A DNA stretch of 64,000 bases, taken from NCBI GenBank assembly GCA_012839805.1, contig DUMU01000048.1, forward strand, positions 1 through 64,000, given 5' to 3'. The notes below the pieces were generated by a model. That model worked only from the letters and a program-made list of their open reading frames with translations, was not told where the DNA came from and did no database searches. This DNA is from Bacillota bacterium. Its GTDB lineage: Bacteria; Bacillota; Limnochordia; Limnochordales; DUMU01. This document shows, piece by piece, positions 17,758 through 25,978 of this stretch. Both the position numbers and the translations under genes were made by a program. Each line of letters begins with the position of its first letter. Within the stretch, counting starts at the first letter, position 1.

Positions 17758-18576
17758 CTACTGAACTATGCGGGCCCCTTTGGGAAGCTGCAGCAATTGC
17801 TCGGCCCGCAAGCCGAGGTTTTTCTGGAAGGAATCCAGCACCACCCGGACCATCAACCGGTCCTGCTCATCGTAGGTTTCGACCTGAACGACTTGCCCGC
17901 TCTCCTGCAGGATCCATAACCGCTGCTTACCCAGGGGGAAGGCGGTGGAAAAGACGTCGACCACGGCGGCGCTTTCAGCGCTCCTCCACTTCTCGTAGCG
18001 TACGAGCCGGGCAGTGTACGCGAGCTCCCCGGGCTTCCCTGCCCCCTCCTTGGGTACTATGCCGAGCAGGCCCTCCACACCGAAGCCACCCGCGCCGCTC
18101 CCCGCCCCCGTCCCCGGCATCGCCGGCAGTCCCAGCTGGCGCGCGGCCATCGCTACCGATTGGACCACCACTTCCTCGGTTACGGGAGAGTATAAATAGG
18201 CCCGGTCCTTCTCCCCGTCCAGGATCACCAGCTGTCCCTCGAGCGCGGCCGGTTCCAGGAAGAGCACCCGCACCACCGGCGGCTTGGCCGTTACCTGGAC
18301 CTGGCTTTTCATCCGTCCTACCTCGCGCCCGGACTTGGGGTCGAACTGGACGACCGTTACCGTCACGCTGGCATCCCTGGCCTCCTCCAGAAACGCCACC
18401 GCCTTCTCTACCAGCTTGCCGGCGGCATCGCTGGATGCGGGAGTAGCCCGGGCCACCGGTATCACCGGTATGGTGAAGGGCACGACCGCCCGGCCCCCGG
18501 TGACCACCCCGACTGCTACCAGCAGTACAAGGATAGTCATGATGAACCGCCTGCGCCCTGCGTTGCGTGCTTTCAT
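17758..18576 (-). CDS. LolA-fold lipoprotein-sorting-like protein
   Basis: A 272-residue exported protein: N-terminal signal or anchor (residues 12-34), then the half-barrel pattern of outer-membrane lipoprotein-sorting proteins, including VEKAVAFLEEARDASVTVTV, KPPVVRVLFLEP, LVILDGEKDRAYLYSPVTEEVV, QRLWILQESGQVVQVETYDE and MVRVVLDSFQKNLGL. In proteobacteria LolA ferries lipoproteins; in Firmicutes LolA-fold proteins are often beside RND or MMPL exporters. Here it is directly upstream of the RND gene on the same strand, so the two probably export a lipid or lipoprotein together. A Gly/Ala stretch (about 165-175) looks like a loop. No lipobox cysteine is seen. Confidence 0.78.
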   Translation of the reverse strand: MKARNAGRRRFIMTILVLLVAVGVVTGGRAVVPFTIPVIPVARATPASSDAAGKLVEKAVAFLEEARDASVTVTVVQFDPKSGREVGRMKSQVQVTAKPPVVRVLFLEPAALEGQLVILDGEKDRAYLYSPVTEEVVVQSVAMAARQLGLPAMPGTGAGSGAGGFGVEGLLGIVPKEGAGKPGELAYTARLVRYEKWRSAESAAVVDVFSTAFPLGKQRLWILQESGQVVQVETYDEQDRLMVRVVLDSFQKNLGLRAEQLLQLPKGARIVQ

Positions 18577-18617
18577 GCCGCCACCCGCCTTTTCGTAGAC
18601 GTACTGAACTCATTCTT

Positions 18618-18656
18618 CCCGCCGGCGGGAACTCCTTCCCTGCGTCCCGCCGGCGG
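18618..18656. promoter_or_regulatory. Perfect 12-bp inverted repeat between divergent genes
   Basis: CCGGCGGGA-type arms: CCGCCGGCGGGA at 18619-18630 and its exact complement TCCCGCCGGCGG at 18645-18656, with a 14-base centre. Each arm itself contains the palindrome CCGCCGGCGG. It sits between the divergent LolA-like and amidase genes, 42 bases from the LolA-like start, a natural place for an operator. Confidence 0.5.
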
Positions 18657-18715
18657 CCAATTACAGGCTAATTTTTCAGAAGGATAAGCGTATATTGTGA
18701 AGAACTTTGTTCAAC

Positions 18716-19450
18716 ATGCTGAACAACTGGCTCTCTCTCCTGCTGGCCGTGTTTCTTCTGCTCGGCGCACCCGGGGGAAGGGGCGCCGGCCCGGGATCAG
18801 GCGAATGGAGTGTACCCCCATCCACCGGGGTCATCGAACCGGCGGCCGAGTTGCCACCGCTCGGCGCGCTCCCGCCCCGGGACCTCTCGGTCCTGGCCGG
18901 CAGGATCATTGCGGTCGACCCGGGCCACGGCGGCGCGAACCCCGGCGCCCACGGGCCGTCGGGCACGGCCGAGGCGGATAATACCTTAGCCATCGCCCGC
19001 TACCTGCAAGCGGAATTAGAAAAAGCCGGAGCGCACGTAGTGATGACCCGCACCGGATGGCAGGCACCGGGTATCGGCGAACTCGACCAGCTGAAGGCGC
19101 GGGTTTGGCTTGCCAATCGGAGCCGCGCCGACGTATTCGTCAGCATCCACAACGACAGTAACCCGGACCGGACCAAGACCGGCCCGACCACATACTACTA
19201 CGGCCTGGGCAACTCGAGACGCCTGGCCCGGGATGTCCAGGCCGAACTCGTTCAGAGCCTGGGGGCCGTGGACAACGGCACCGTCCGGCGTTCATTCTAC
19301 GTCCTGCGCCATACCCGCATGCCGGCGGTGCTGGTGGAAGCCGGGTTCATCACCACCCCGGCCGACGATGCCCGCTTGCGTGACCCCGTCTACCAGCGCC
19401 GCATCGCCCTCGGCATCGCTCGGGGCCTGGCCCGCTACTTCGGTGGCTGA
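18716..19450 (+). CDS. N-acetylmuramoyl-L-alanine amidase (Amidase_3)
   Basis: A zinc amidase of about 244 residues that cleaves the amide between MurNAc and L-Ala in peptidoglycan. Signal peptide at residues 1-22 (LSLLLAVFLLLGAPGG), short linker, then the catalytic domain: IIAVDPGHGGANPGAHG (zinc His), EADNTLAIARYLQAEL (zinc Glu), VFVSIHNDSNPD (zinc His) and MPAVLVEAGFITTPADD (catalytic Glu). Length and layout resemble CwlD-like sporulation amidases, but a general autolysin is equally possible. ATG at 18716 or TTG at 18707 could start it; no clear ribosome site separates them. Confidence 0.88.
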   Translation: MLNNWLSLLLAVFLLLGAPGGRGAGPGSGEWSVPPSTGVIEPAAELPPLGALPPRDLSVLAGRIIAVDPGHGGANPGAHGPSGTAEADNTLAIARYLQAELEKAGAHVVMTRTGWQAPGIGELDQLKARVWLANRSRADVFVSIHNDSNPDRTKTGPTTYYYGLGNSRRLARDVQAELVQSLGAVDNGTVRRSFYVLRHTRMPAVLVEAGFITTPADDARLRDPVYQRRIALGIARGLARYFGG

Positions 19451-19533
19451 CGCCCGGCCGGGCCGTCAATCTCTCCCGCCGGGTCGCCGGGCCTGCCGGA
19501 CCTGCGGGTGGATGAGGTCCCCTCCCCGGGCGG

Positions 19534-20304
19534 TCAATCTTCCCTGGCTTCACCGGGCGGTTTGGGACGATCCCGGTGGAGCAGAGCCTGCCACAGCGGC
19601 CGTACCAGCGGCATCCGTTTTTGCACGTGTAATTGCCCCTGGGTGTCCAGGGAAGCAAAGAAAACGTCCTCGACCCGGGCGATCCCCTGGGCGGCCAGCG
19701 CTCCCTTCAGCCACCCCAGGTCCAGGTTGGCCCGCTTGAGGCTCTCGTAAAGGATCTGGCCATCCACCACCAGCGGGAGGGGTAGCCCTTCGTACTGGGT
19801 GGGCACCCCCACGTCCGCCGGCTGTAACGGGCGTTTTTGGGCCACCGGGAAGACGGAGAGTTCACCGGAGGTTTCCAGGATCGCGAATTCCACGTCCCGA
19901 ACGTTCGCATACCCCTTACCACGTAGCTGGGCCAGGAGATCGTTGACGTTATAGTTGAGCTTGCGAAGCTCGTCTTCGATTATCTCGCCGTTACGCACCA
20001 CCACGCTGGGATGGCCCGCCACCCAGGTTCGTACCTTAAGGCTCTTGATCGAAGCCCAGGAAAGAAGGATCTCGAGCCCGATCAGGGTAGCGATCAACAG
20101 CACGCCATCCCAGACCGGAAGCCGGAGGTTGGATATGGTCATCACCGACCCTTCGGCCACCATGATGGCGACCACCAGGTCCATGGGCGAAAGCTTCCCC
20201 ACCTCCCGCTTCCCGCTGATCCGCAAGCCCGCGAGGAGTAGAAAGTAGAAAAAGATGCTCCGGCCGACCACGGTCGCGGCCCGCAGCCAGAAAGATCCAT
20301 CCAT
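19534..20304 (-). CDS. DUF421 (YetF/YdfS-type) membrane protein
   Basis: A 256-residue protein with three N-terminal membrane helices (about 8-28, 38-58, 63-80) containing LAGLRISGKREVGKLSPMDLVVAIMVAEGSV, then a cytoplasmic region with two copies of the YetF motif: NVNDLLAQLRGKGYANVRDVEFAILETSGELSV and LGWLKGALAAQGIARVEDVFFASLDTQGQLHV. DUF421 proteins are common in spore formers, and some take part in spore membrane or germination functions. The ATG at 20304 starts MDGSFWLRA. It is divergent from the DUF441 gene. Confidence 0.88.
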   Translation of the reverse strand: MDGSFWLRAATVVGRSIFFYFLLLAGLRISGKREVGKLSPMDLVVAIMVAEGSVMTISNLRLPVWDGVLLIATLIGLEILLSWASIKSLKVRTWVAGHPSVVVRNGEIIEDELRKLNYNVNDLLAQLRGKGYANVRDVEFAILETSGELSVFPVAQKRPLQPADVGVPTQYEGLPLPLVVDGQILYESLKRANLDLGWLKGALAAQGIARVEDVFFASLDTQGQLHVQKRMPLVRPLWQALLHRDRPKPPGEARED

Positions 20305-20441
20305 TCAGGCTTGTCCTCCTCGGTCCTTAACTTCGATGGCCTCTCACTCGACGGCCTCTCCCTCGACCCGTTCCCTCATCCGACACCCTCCGCTTCTTCC
20401 CCGGCGCCTCGCCCGCATATCCATCCCCCGGAGGTGGGCCC

Positions 20442-20888
20442 GTGTTTTCCGGCTTCCTAGTACTAGTAGCCCTGGTACTGGTTGGCCTCGCGATTCGCCA
20501 CCAACCGCTGGCGGCGGCGGCCTTGCTACTGCTGGCGGTTCACCTGGGGGGCTTCCGGCGGGCCGGTGAACTGCTGGCCCAACATAGTGTGCAGCTGGGT
20601 GTGTTCTTCCTGCTCGTGGCCGTACTCGCCCCGTTCACCCAGGGAGCCATCACGTGGGGTCATCTTTATCGTTCCCTCACTTCGCCCCCCGGTTTCCTGG
20701 TCGTGGGCGTGGGAGCGGTGGCAAGCTACCTCGCGGCCCGCGGCGTCCGCCTGCTCCAGGGCGAGCCCACCGTCATGATCCCCCTCGTGGTCGGTTCGGT
20801 CCTGGGCGTGTCGCTTCTCGGCGGGGTGCCGGCCGGACCGCTAGTGGCCGCCGGGCTGGCCGCCCTGCTGCTGGAGGGCTGGCGGTAA
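20442..20888 (+). CDS. DUF441 (YeaL-type) small membrane protein
   Basis: A 148-residue four-helix membrane protein. GSVLGVSLLGGVPAGPLVAAG and GVFFLLVAVLAPFTQGAI match the DUF441 family of uncharacterised integral membrane proteins. GTG at 20442 has GGAGGTG seven bases ahead. The last 48 bases overlap the 3' end of the convergent MFS gene. Confidence 0.85.
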   Translation: MFSGFLVLVALVLVGLAIRHQPLAAAALLLLAVHLGGFRRAGELLAQHSVQLGVFFLLVAVLAPFTQGAITWGHLYRSLTSPPGFLVVGVGAVASYLAARGVRLLQGEPTVMIPLVVGSVLGVSLLGGVPAGPLVAAGLAALLLEGWR

Positions 20889-22118
20889 CAGTACCTCGTG
20901 GCGGACCACCACTACTTGCAGCCAAGCCAAGAGCACCAGTAACCCTACTGCGAGGAAGAGCAGGGCCGTCCGGCCATGATCCGAAGCCAGGCCGAACAGG
21001 GGCGGGCCGGCGGCCACCCCGAAGAAACGCATGCTGCCGTAGATCCCGGTAACGATTCCTCGCTCGGTCCGGGAGGCGGTGCTCGTCACCAGCACGTTGA
21101 CGGAGGGAAGGGTGAGGCCGGTTCCCAGGCCGACACCCGCGCTCACCGCGGCCAGACGGGCTCCCCAGGAGTCGAAAAGGAGTAAGGCTGCGAGGCCGGC
21201 GGCCGAAAGCAGAAGACCGGCAGGCACGGTCCAGCGGACCCAGCGAACCAAATGGGCTTGGGCGGCGGTTCCGATCGTGTAGGCCACGATGGCCATGACG
21301 AGGACCGGAATGGCCAGCAGGAGGCCACGGGTAAAGACTCCCAGGCCGTGCTCCCGCTCCAGCAGGTCAGAAACGAAGCTGAGGGAGCCAAAGAGGTTGC
21401 CGAGTACGAAAAACCCCGCGAAGCCGGTGATTAGAAAGGAGGTGCCCTTCTTCCGGCCTATGCTGCCTAGCGTCTGCCAGTACCGGCCGAGGGAAGAGCG
21501 CTGCGGCGGCTCGGGAGGCTCTTTGGCCCCCCACCAGACCAGGGCGGCGGCGGGCAGCGCCAGAAGGCCATAGAGGAAGAACGGAGCGTACCAGGTAATC
21601 AATGCCACGGCCGCCCCGGCGAGGGGCGCCACCACTTTGCCCAGGCCGTTGGCGGCTTCGAGAAGGCCCAGGGCACTCGAACGGTCGGGACCGGGGTAGA
21701 GGTCGCCGGCCATCGCCATGGCCAGCTGGTACGTCCCCCCGGCGCCTATGCCCTGGAGCACCCGTCCGGCCAGTATCCACGGCCAGGGGTGGGGCGCCAG
21801 CACCGAAGCGAGGCCGGCCACGATGCCCCCGCTCCCGTACAGGATCAGAGCCGGGACCATGACCGCCTTGCGTCCCACGCGATCGGAGAGCATGCCAGAA
21901 AAAGGAATCACCAGGCCGGCCGGCACCGAAAAGAGCGTGATGAGGATGCCGATCCTGGCCAGCCTCACCTCGAGCGCCTTCTGGAGTTCGGGCAGTACCG
22001 GGATGAGCAGGGAGTTCCCGAGGACCATAATGAAAGGCACCACGCACAAAGCGAGCAGGGTGGCACGATGAGGCCGACCCTTTGGCGTCTGCGAATTCTC
22101 CGCCTTTCCTGCCGGCAT
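20841..22118 (-). CDS. MFS transporter, multidrug-efflux type
   Basis: A 425-residue transporter with 12 predicted helices. The loop 2-3 motif A is GMLSDRVGRKAVMVPA, and motif C-like GRVLQGIGAGGTYQLAMAMAGDL follows, both typical of drug/proton antiporters. The start at 22118 (ATG, GGGGAGGG ahead) is preferred; an in-frame ATG at 22214 would add 32 polar residues with no ribosome site. The substrate cannot be inferred. The C-terminus (QQQGGQPGGH) overlaps the DUF441 gene on the other strand. Confidence 0.88.
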   Translation of the reverse strand: MPAGKAENSQTPKGRPHRATLLALCVVPFIMVLGNSLLIPVLPELQKALEVRLARIGILITLFSVPAGLVIPFSGMLSDRVGRKAVMVPALILYGSGGIVAGLASVLAPHPWPWILAGRVLQGIGAGGTYQLAMAMAGDLYPGPDRSSALGLLEAANGLGKVVAPLAGAAVALITWYAPFFLYGLLALPAAALVWWGAKEPPEPPQRSSLGRYWQTLGSIGRKKGTSFLITGFAGFFVLGNLFGSLSFVSDLLEREHGLGVFTRGLLLAIPVLVMAIVAYTIGTAAQAHLVRWVRWTVPAGLLLSAAGLAALLLFDSWGARLAAVSAGVGLGTGLTLPSVNVLVTSTASRTERGIVTGIYGSMRFFGVAAGPPLFGLASDHGRTALLFLAVGLLVLLAWLQVVVVRHEVLLPPALQQQGGQPGGH

Positions 22119-22272
22119 ACGCAAGCCCTCCCCGGGGCAAGGATTCGCCGATTCACCCTGGTAGTATGGGGTAGTATGGGCTGTCGCGACGCGATCGGTG
22201 CGGAAATGGCTCATGGATGTTACCCAGTGGAGATACCGCGGCGCGTGGTAGACTCCAAAGAGCAGCGCACCA

Positions 22273-22318
22273 GGCGCCAGGAAACACTAGTCAGGTGCCA
22301 GGGGATGAGCCTGGCGCC
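22273..22318. repeat. Inverted repeat with a third partial copy in the loop
   Basis: GGCGCCAGG (22273-22281) and its exact complement CCTGGCGCC (22310-22318) flank a loop that contains a further CAGGTGCCAGG (22292-22302). More CACCAGGCG copies lie at 22268-22276 and about 22368. The 330 bases between the MFS start and the gene at 22449 hold only these repeats; no gene is seen. Confidence 0.55.
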
Positions 22319-22448
22319 GGCCGGGAAAAGCCAGGCATGACTCCTGCACCGGGCGGGCATGCACCAGGCGACTGCACGCCCTCCGGTCCGCATCCGCGCG
22401 GCGCCCGCCAGGCGCAGGCCACACGTTCGCCGACGATAAGCGTGGCGT

Positions 22449-23411
22449 ATGAAAGGAGGAGGCGACATCGCCGTTCGAGCTATCCGTTGGCTAATCCCTC
22501 TGGCCGTTCTCGGTCTGATCGCCTGGGGAGGCTGGCATACGGCCACGGTTACCGGTCGTCCCGCCCTCCATCTCGCTCTAGAGGCCTTCCTCGACGCCCG
22601 GTTGCGCCGTGACGAGCCGGCCGCCCGGCGCTTCCTTGCGGCCGGCGCGCGCCGGCAATTCACCGATGCCGGGGAGCCTCTGGCCGGCGTCTCCAACCCT
22701 CACTGGACATACTTCGCTACCCGGGGCTGGAGCGGCCCGGTGGTGACGGTGGTAGCCCATCAGGGCTACACCGGCCAACCGTTTGCCAGCTACCGTGAAG
22801 AATATCTCACCTGGGGACGGGTTGGAGGTGAATGGCGGATAACCGGCGCTCGCTTCGGCCCGCGGTACATACTGGAGGCGACCAGAGACGGTACCGCGCT
22901 CGAATATAACTACCCCAACGGCTCGCCCACGGGTTCACCGCCGGGCTCCCCGCAGCCGGTGCTACGACTCACGGACTTGCCGGCCGAGTTCACGCCGGCC
23001 GGGGCCGCGCCGGAGATCCGGTTCGGGGTGGGACCTGACCGCTTCGGCCCGCTTGCCATCTCCCCCACCGACCCTCGTCTTTTCGCTTTCGCTACCGGCG
23101 GTGTACACGGATTCCTGGGTCTCGCCGACGTAACGGGGAAGGTGCGTGGTCTCGATCTCTATTTCGAAGGCGATGCGCTGGAGATCCGCTGGAGCGCGGA
23201 CGGTCGCTACCTCCTCACCGACATACTCTTCCCCTCCGGCGACGTCCGGACCGTCGTGTACGACGTCGCCTCCGGCGCTCGCCTCCCGGTGGAACGGCTC
23301 AGGGCTTACCCGCTTCCCCTGGCCCCCTCGCCCTTGATCCTGGGCTCCGGGAACGGCCGGCATTCGACGAGAGCCGGTCGCTCCTACTCTTCAGACGGCT
23401 TGACAGTCTGA
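22449..23411 (+). CDS. Membrane-anchored protein of unknown function, 3' end probably frameshifted
   Basis: About 320 residues. One N-terminal membrane anchor (about 9-28) is followed by an NTF2-like region (FLDARLRRDEPAARRFLAAGA, WRITGARFGPRYILEA) and a TolB-like beta region (ISPTDPRLFAFATGG, IRWSADGRYLLTDI, SGDVRTVVYDVASGA). The frame ends in composition unlike the rest; one register over, the DNA reads FDESRSLLLFRRLDSLTSL and continues to a stop at 23456, which fits the beta pattern better. A single base seems lost near 23355-23375. A strong AAAGGAGGAGG lies inside the first codons, so the true start may be a rare codon after it; ATG 22449 has no upstream site. Function unknown. Confidence 0.6.
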   Translation: MKGGGDIAVRAIRWLIPLAVLGLIAWGGWHTATVTGRPALHLALEAFLDARLRRDEPAARRFLAAGARRQFTDAGEPLAGVSNPHWTYFATRGWSGPVVTVVAHQGYTGQPFASYREEYLTWGRVGGEWRITGARFGPRYILEATRDGTALEYNYPNGSPTGSPPGSPQPVLRLTDLPAEFTPAGAAPEIRFGVGPDRFGPLAISPTDPRLFAFATGGVHGFLGLADVTGKVRGLDLYFEGDALEIRWSADGRYLLTDILFPSGDVRTVVYDVASGARLPVERLRAYPLPLAPSPLILGSGNGRHSTRAGRSYSSDGLTV

Positions 23412-23523
23412 CCTCCCTGAGCTACAGCCCCCTTCTAGCCGGGCCCTTTCGTTCATAACGTTCAGAAGAACTGGCCCCGGAAACCACAAGACCCAACTCG
23501 CTCGCCCGGGGGTGGCGTATCTT

Positions 23524-24300
23524 ATGCTCTTCGTCCGCGCCCGTACGGTGGTGGGAGCGATCCTCATCCTGGTAGTTGCTGCTGCCGCCGGCCTGGCGGC
23601 AAATGCCTACCGCCACTGGGAATGGCCGGTAGAAGAGTTCGACAACTACATCCCGGCCGTCGCCCATACCCAGTGGCCGGTCTTCTACGTCAAGACCGAT
23701 CAAAAGAAGGTCGCCCTCACCTTCGACATCAGCTGGGGAAGGAACACCGTCCCCAGGGTGCTCGATATCCTGAAACAAGAAGGGGTGCGTGCCACCTTCT
23801 TCCTCTCCGGCCCCTGGGCCCGTCGCCACCCCGATCTCGTACACCGCATCGTAGACGACGGCCACGAGATCGGCAGCCACGGCGACCGTCACGTCAACCT
23901 GAGCCGCCACAGCCGGGCCGAAGTCGCCCGCAACATCCAGAAGGCCGATACCGACCTCAGGGCCGTCTCCGGCCAGGAGCCCCGCTTCTTTCGCCCCCCC
24001 AACGGCGATTATGATGACGTCGTGATCGAGACCGCCCGGAGTCTGGGCTATGAAACCGTGCTATGGGCTATTGACACTTTGGATTGGAAGAACCCGGGGC
24101 CTGACTACATGGTGCGGCGGGTGATGCAACAGGTCTTCAACGGCGCGATCATCCTGATGCATGCCAGCGACTCCTCCCGCCAGATCCACCTGGCCTTGCG
24201 GGAGATCATCCAAAAGCTACGTGCCGAGGGCTATGAACTCCTGACCGTCGGTGAACTGCTACTTGCCGGTACGCCCGGCCGTAACGACCCGCGCCGCTAG
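23524..24300 (+). CDS. pdaB: Polysaccharide deacetylase, PdaB sporulation type
   Basis: A 258-residue enzyme: one N-terminal membrane anchor (about 7-27), then a NodB-type deacetylase domain. Motif 1 is KKVALTFDISWG (the TFDD of the family appears as TFDI-SWG, as in PdaB), metal motif 2 is EIGSHGDRHVNLS, motif 3 is FFRPPNGDYDDVV, and motif 5 is GAIILMHASDS. PdaB-type proteins act late in sporulation and are needed for stable spore cortex, probably by modifying peptidoglycan. The ATG at 23524 has a GGGGGTGG site; GTG at 23512 is in frame. Confidence 0.85.
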   Translation: MLFVRARTVVGAILILVVAAAAGLAANAYRHWEWPVEEFDNYIPAVAHTQWPVFYVKTDQKKVALTFDISWGRNTVPRVLDILKQEGVRATFFLSGPWARRHPDLVHRIVDDGHEIGSHGDRHVNLSRHSRAEVARNIQKADTDLRAVSGQEPRFFRPPNGDYDDVVIETARSLGYETVLWAIDTLDWKNPGPDYMVRRVMQQVFNGAIILMHASDSSRQIHLALREIIQKLRAEGYELLTVGELLLAGTPGRNDPRR

Positions 24301-24345
24301 CACCGGCCGGTGTCGCGCTCCGGAAGCGCTCCTTGCGAGCCGTCT

Positions 24346-24948
24346 TCAGTTGGAGGCGGCGATGAAGACCAGCGTGAACTGCCAGGTCCCTTCACTGAGC
24401 TGCCACAGGTTACTTACTTTGACGTCCACCGTGACCGGGTAGATACCCCACTTATTACAGCGCCACAGCGGCACGTCGCCGGTCAAAGGCTGATAGTCCC
24501 GGACCAGAGAGCCGGCGGTCGACGACTTGACTGCCACCTGGTCGCGCGAGATCCCCGGGGGCGAACCGGGCTCTCCCTTCACGAACAGAGTCATGCCCTC
24601 CCGATCCAGCGTAAGTGCCCAAAGGTGAATGCCGGACTCGCCCTCGGCGGCCACCCAGTCCCGCTCCATGTCGGCCTGCGTCGGAGTCAACGTGATCTCA
24701 GGGTTCACCACCCAGATGAAAGAGTAGCTACGGGCAACCAGAACGATAGTGGCGTTTCCGGTAGCGGCCGCTTCCACGCGCCAGCAAACCGCCGGCCAGG
24801 GCATCGCCGCCAGCAGGGTAGCAACCAGAGCCACCAGCAGCAAAGCACCAGTCACCCGTGCGACGGCACCGGCCGCGCCGCCTGCCCGCTTGGTCCATCG
24901 CCCCGGGATCGCCGGAGCGGTCCGCCAGGAGCCCCTGTCTACACGCAT
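24346..24948 (-). CDS. Exported protein of unknown function
   Basis: A 200-residue protein with a late hydrophobic segment (ARVTGALLLVALVATLLAAM, about residues 30-50) after a basic N-terminus, then a secreted part with beta character: ATIVLVARSYSFIWVVNPEITLTPTQADM, GIHLWALTLDREGMTLFVKGEPG, YPVTVDVKVSNLWQLSEGTWQFTLVFIAA. ATG at 24948 has GGGGGAGG ahead; an ATG at 24969 lacks one. No family recognised. The even beta pattern suggests a single sandwich domain on the cell surface. Confidence 0.65.
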   Translation of the reverse strand: MRVDRGSWRTAPAIPGRWTKRAGGAAGAVARVTGALLLVALVATLLAAMPWPAVCWRVEAAATGNATIVLVARSYSFIWVVNPEITLTPTQADMERDWVAAEGESGIHLWALTLDREGMTLFVKGEPGSPPGISRDQVAVKSSTAGSLVRDYQPLTGDVPLWRCNKWGIYPVTVDVKVSNLWQLSEGTWQFTLVFIAASN

Positions 24949-25007
24949 AGTGCCTCCCCCGGCCGCCAAACGATCCGCCAGGTAACAATGCGTGCCACGA
25001 TAGACAA

Positions 25008-25859
25008 CTATTGGTATGGTAACCCGTTCGCCCCCTCCCCGTCAACGTTGAAGATGAGATCCAGCATTTGCTGGGCGTTCCGGACCGCGTAATCGCCGAA
25101 GTTGTTGTTCATCAACAAGTGAACAGCCTCCGCCTCCTCCGCCAGCTCGCGCGCTTTCTCAGCCCAAGGACGCAGTTCATCTTCTGAGTAGAGGTACTTG
25201 AAGCGGTCGCCGCTGGTGGCGAGCCCCCGGGCATACCAGGTTTCTCGATTCCGGCCGTGGAAACGGATGACGGCAAGACGCGGGTTGGTTACGGCAACCA
25301 CCGAGGGTATACTCCCGGATCCGATCTGGGGTTCGTCCACGATCGTGTGGGCGAACTCCTGATCTCGAAGGAAGGCCAGAGTCTCACCGCTCACCGCGGC
25401 ACTCTGGAACCAGCTGCGATGACGAAACTCGATCGCTACCAGGTAAGAGGCAAACTGCTCCCGTATCCAACCCAGGTAGGCCAGGTTTTCGGATCGCCGC
25501 ACGAACCAGGGCGGGAACTGGAAATGGAGCGCGGTCAGTTTCCCGCTCTCCACCAGGGGCATAATACTCTTACGAAACCGGTCGGCGACCTCGCCCAGAT
25601 CTTCTTCGCCCGGTTTGGGAATCCGATCGTGGCGGGTAAGCGCCCGGTAAGCCTTGACGTGGAACCGGAAGCCGGGCGGAGTAACTTCGGCCCAGAGCCG
25701 GAAGTTACGGGGCGGTTGCAGAGCGTAAAACGACGAATCCACCTCCACCAGATTGAAGTGCCTCGCGTAAAAGGGAAGCCGTTCCCGCGGCTTCAACTCC
25801 GGCGGGTAAAAATTGGCATGATCCGCCCACGCGCACGTACCCACCCGGATCGTTCCCAT
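25008..25859 (-). CDS. DUF72 TIM-barrel protein
   Basis: A 283-residue protein with the full DUF72 pattern: IRVGTCAWADHANFYP at the start, YARHFNLVEVDSSFYALQPP, FRFHVKAYRALTRHD, LHFQFPPWFVRRSENLAYL, YLVAIEFRHRSWF, IVDEPQIGSG, AVIRFHGRN-ETWY and VHLLMNNNFGDYAVRNAQQML. Family members are widespread; the structure is a barrel with an unassigned, possibly hydrolytic site. It is a single-gene unit on the minus strand, divergent from ychF. Confidence 0.9.
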   Translation of the reverse strand: MGTIRVGTCAWADHANFYPPELKPRERLPFYARHFNLVEVDSSFYALQPPRNFRLWAEVTPPGFRFHVKAYRALTRHDRIPKPGEEDLGEVADRFRKSIMPLVESGKLTALHFQFPPWFVRRSENLAYLGWIREQFASYLVAIEFRHRSWFQSAAVSGETLAFLRDQEFAHTIVDEPQIGSGSIPSVVAVTNPRLAVIRFHGRNRETWYARGLATSGDRFKYLYSEDELRPWAEKARELAEEAEAVHLLMNNNFGDYAVRNAQQMLDLIFNVDGEGANGLPYQ

Positions 25860-25943
25860 GGATCTTCCCCCTTTCCGGTGCGAACCTCGCCCCCGGGCGG
25901 CGCTAGCGCCTCCCGTAGCTAGGGCCGTCGCTGGAGATTGCCC

Positions 25944-25971
25944 TTTATCCGTCGCTCTTCAGAACTATAAT
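25944..25971 (+). promoter_or_regulatory. Promoter of ychF, possibly leaderless
   Basis: A perfect TATAAT at 25966-25971 with TTTATC 16 bases upstream (25944-25949). The predicted start point (six or seven bases downstream) falls on or next to the ATG at 25979, and no ribosome site can be present. Confidence 0.6.
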
Positions 25972-25978
25972 AGTGCAC

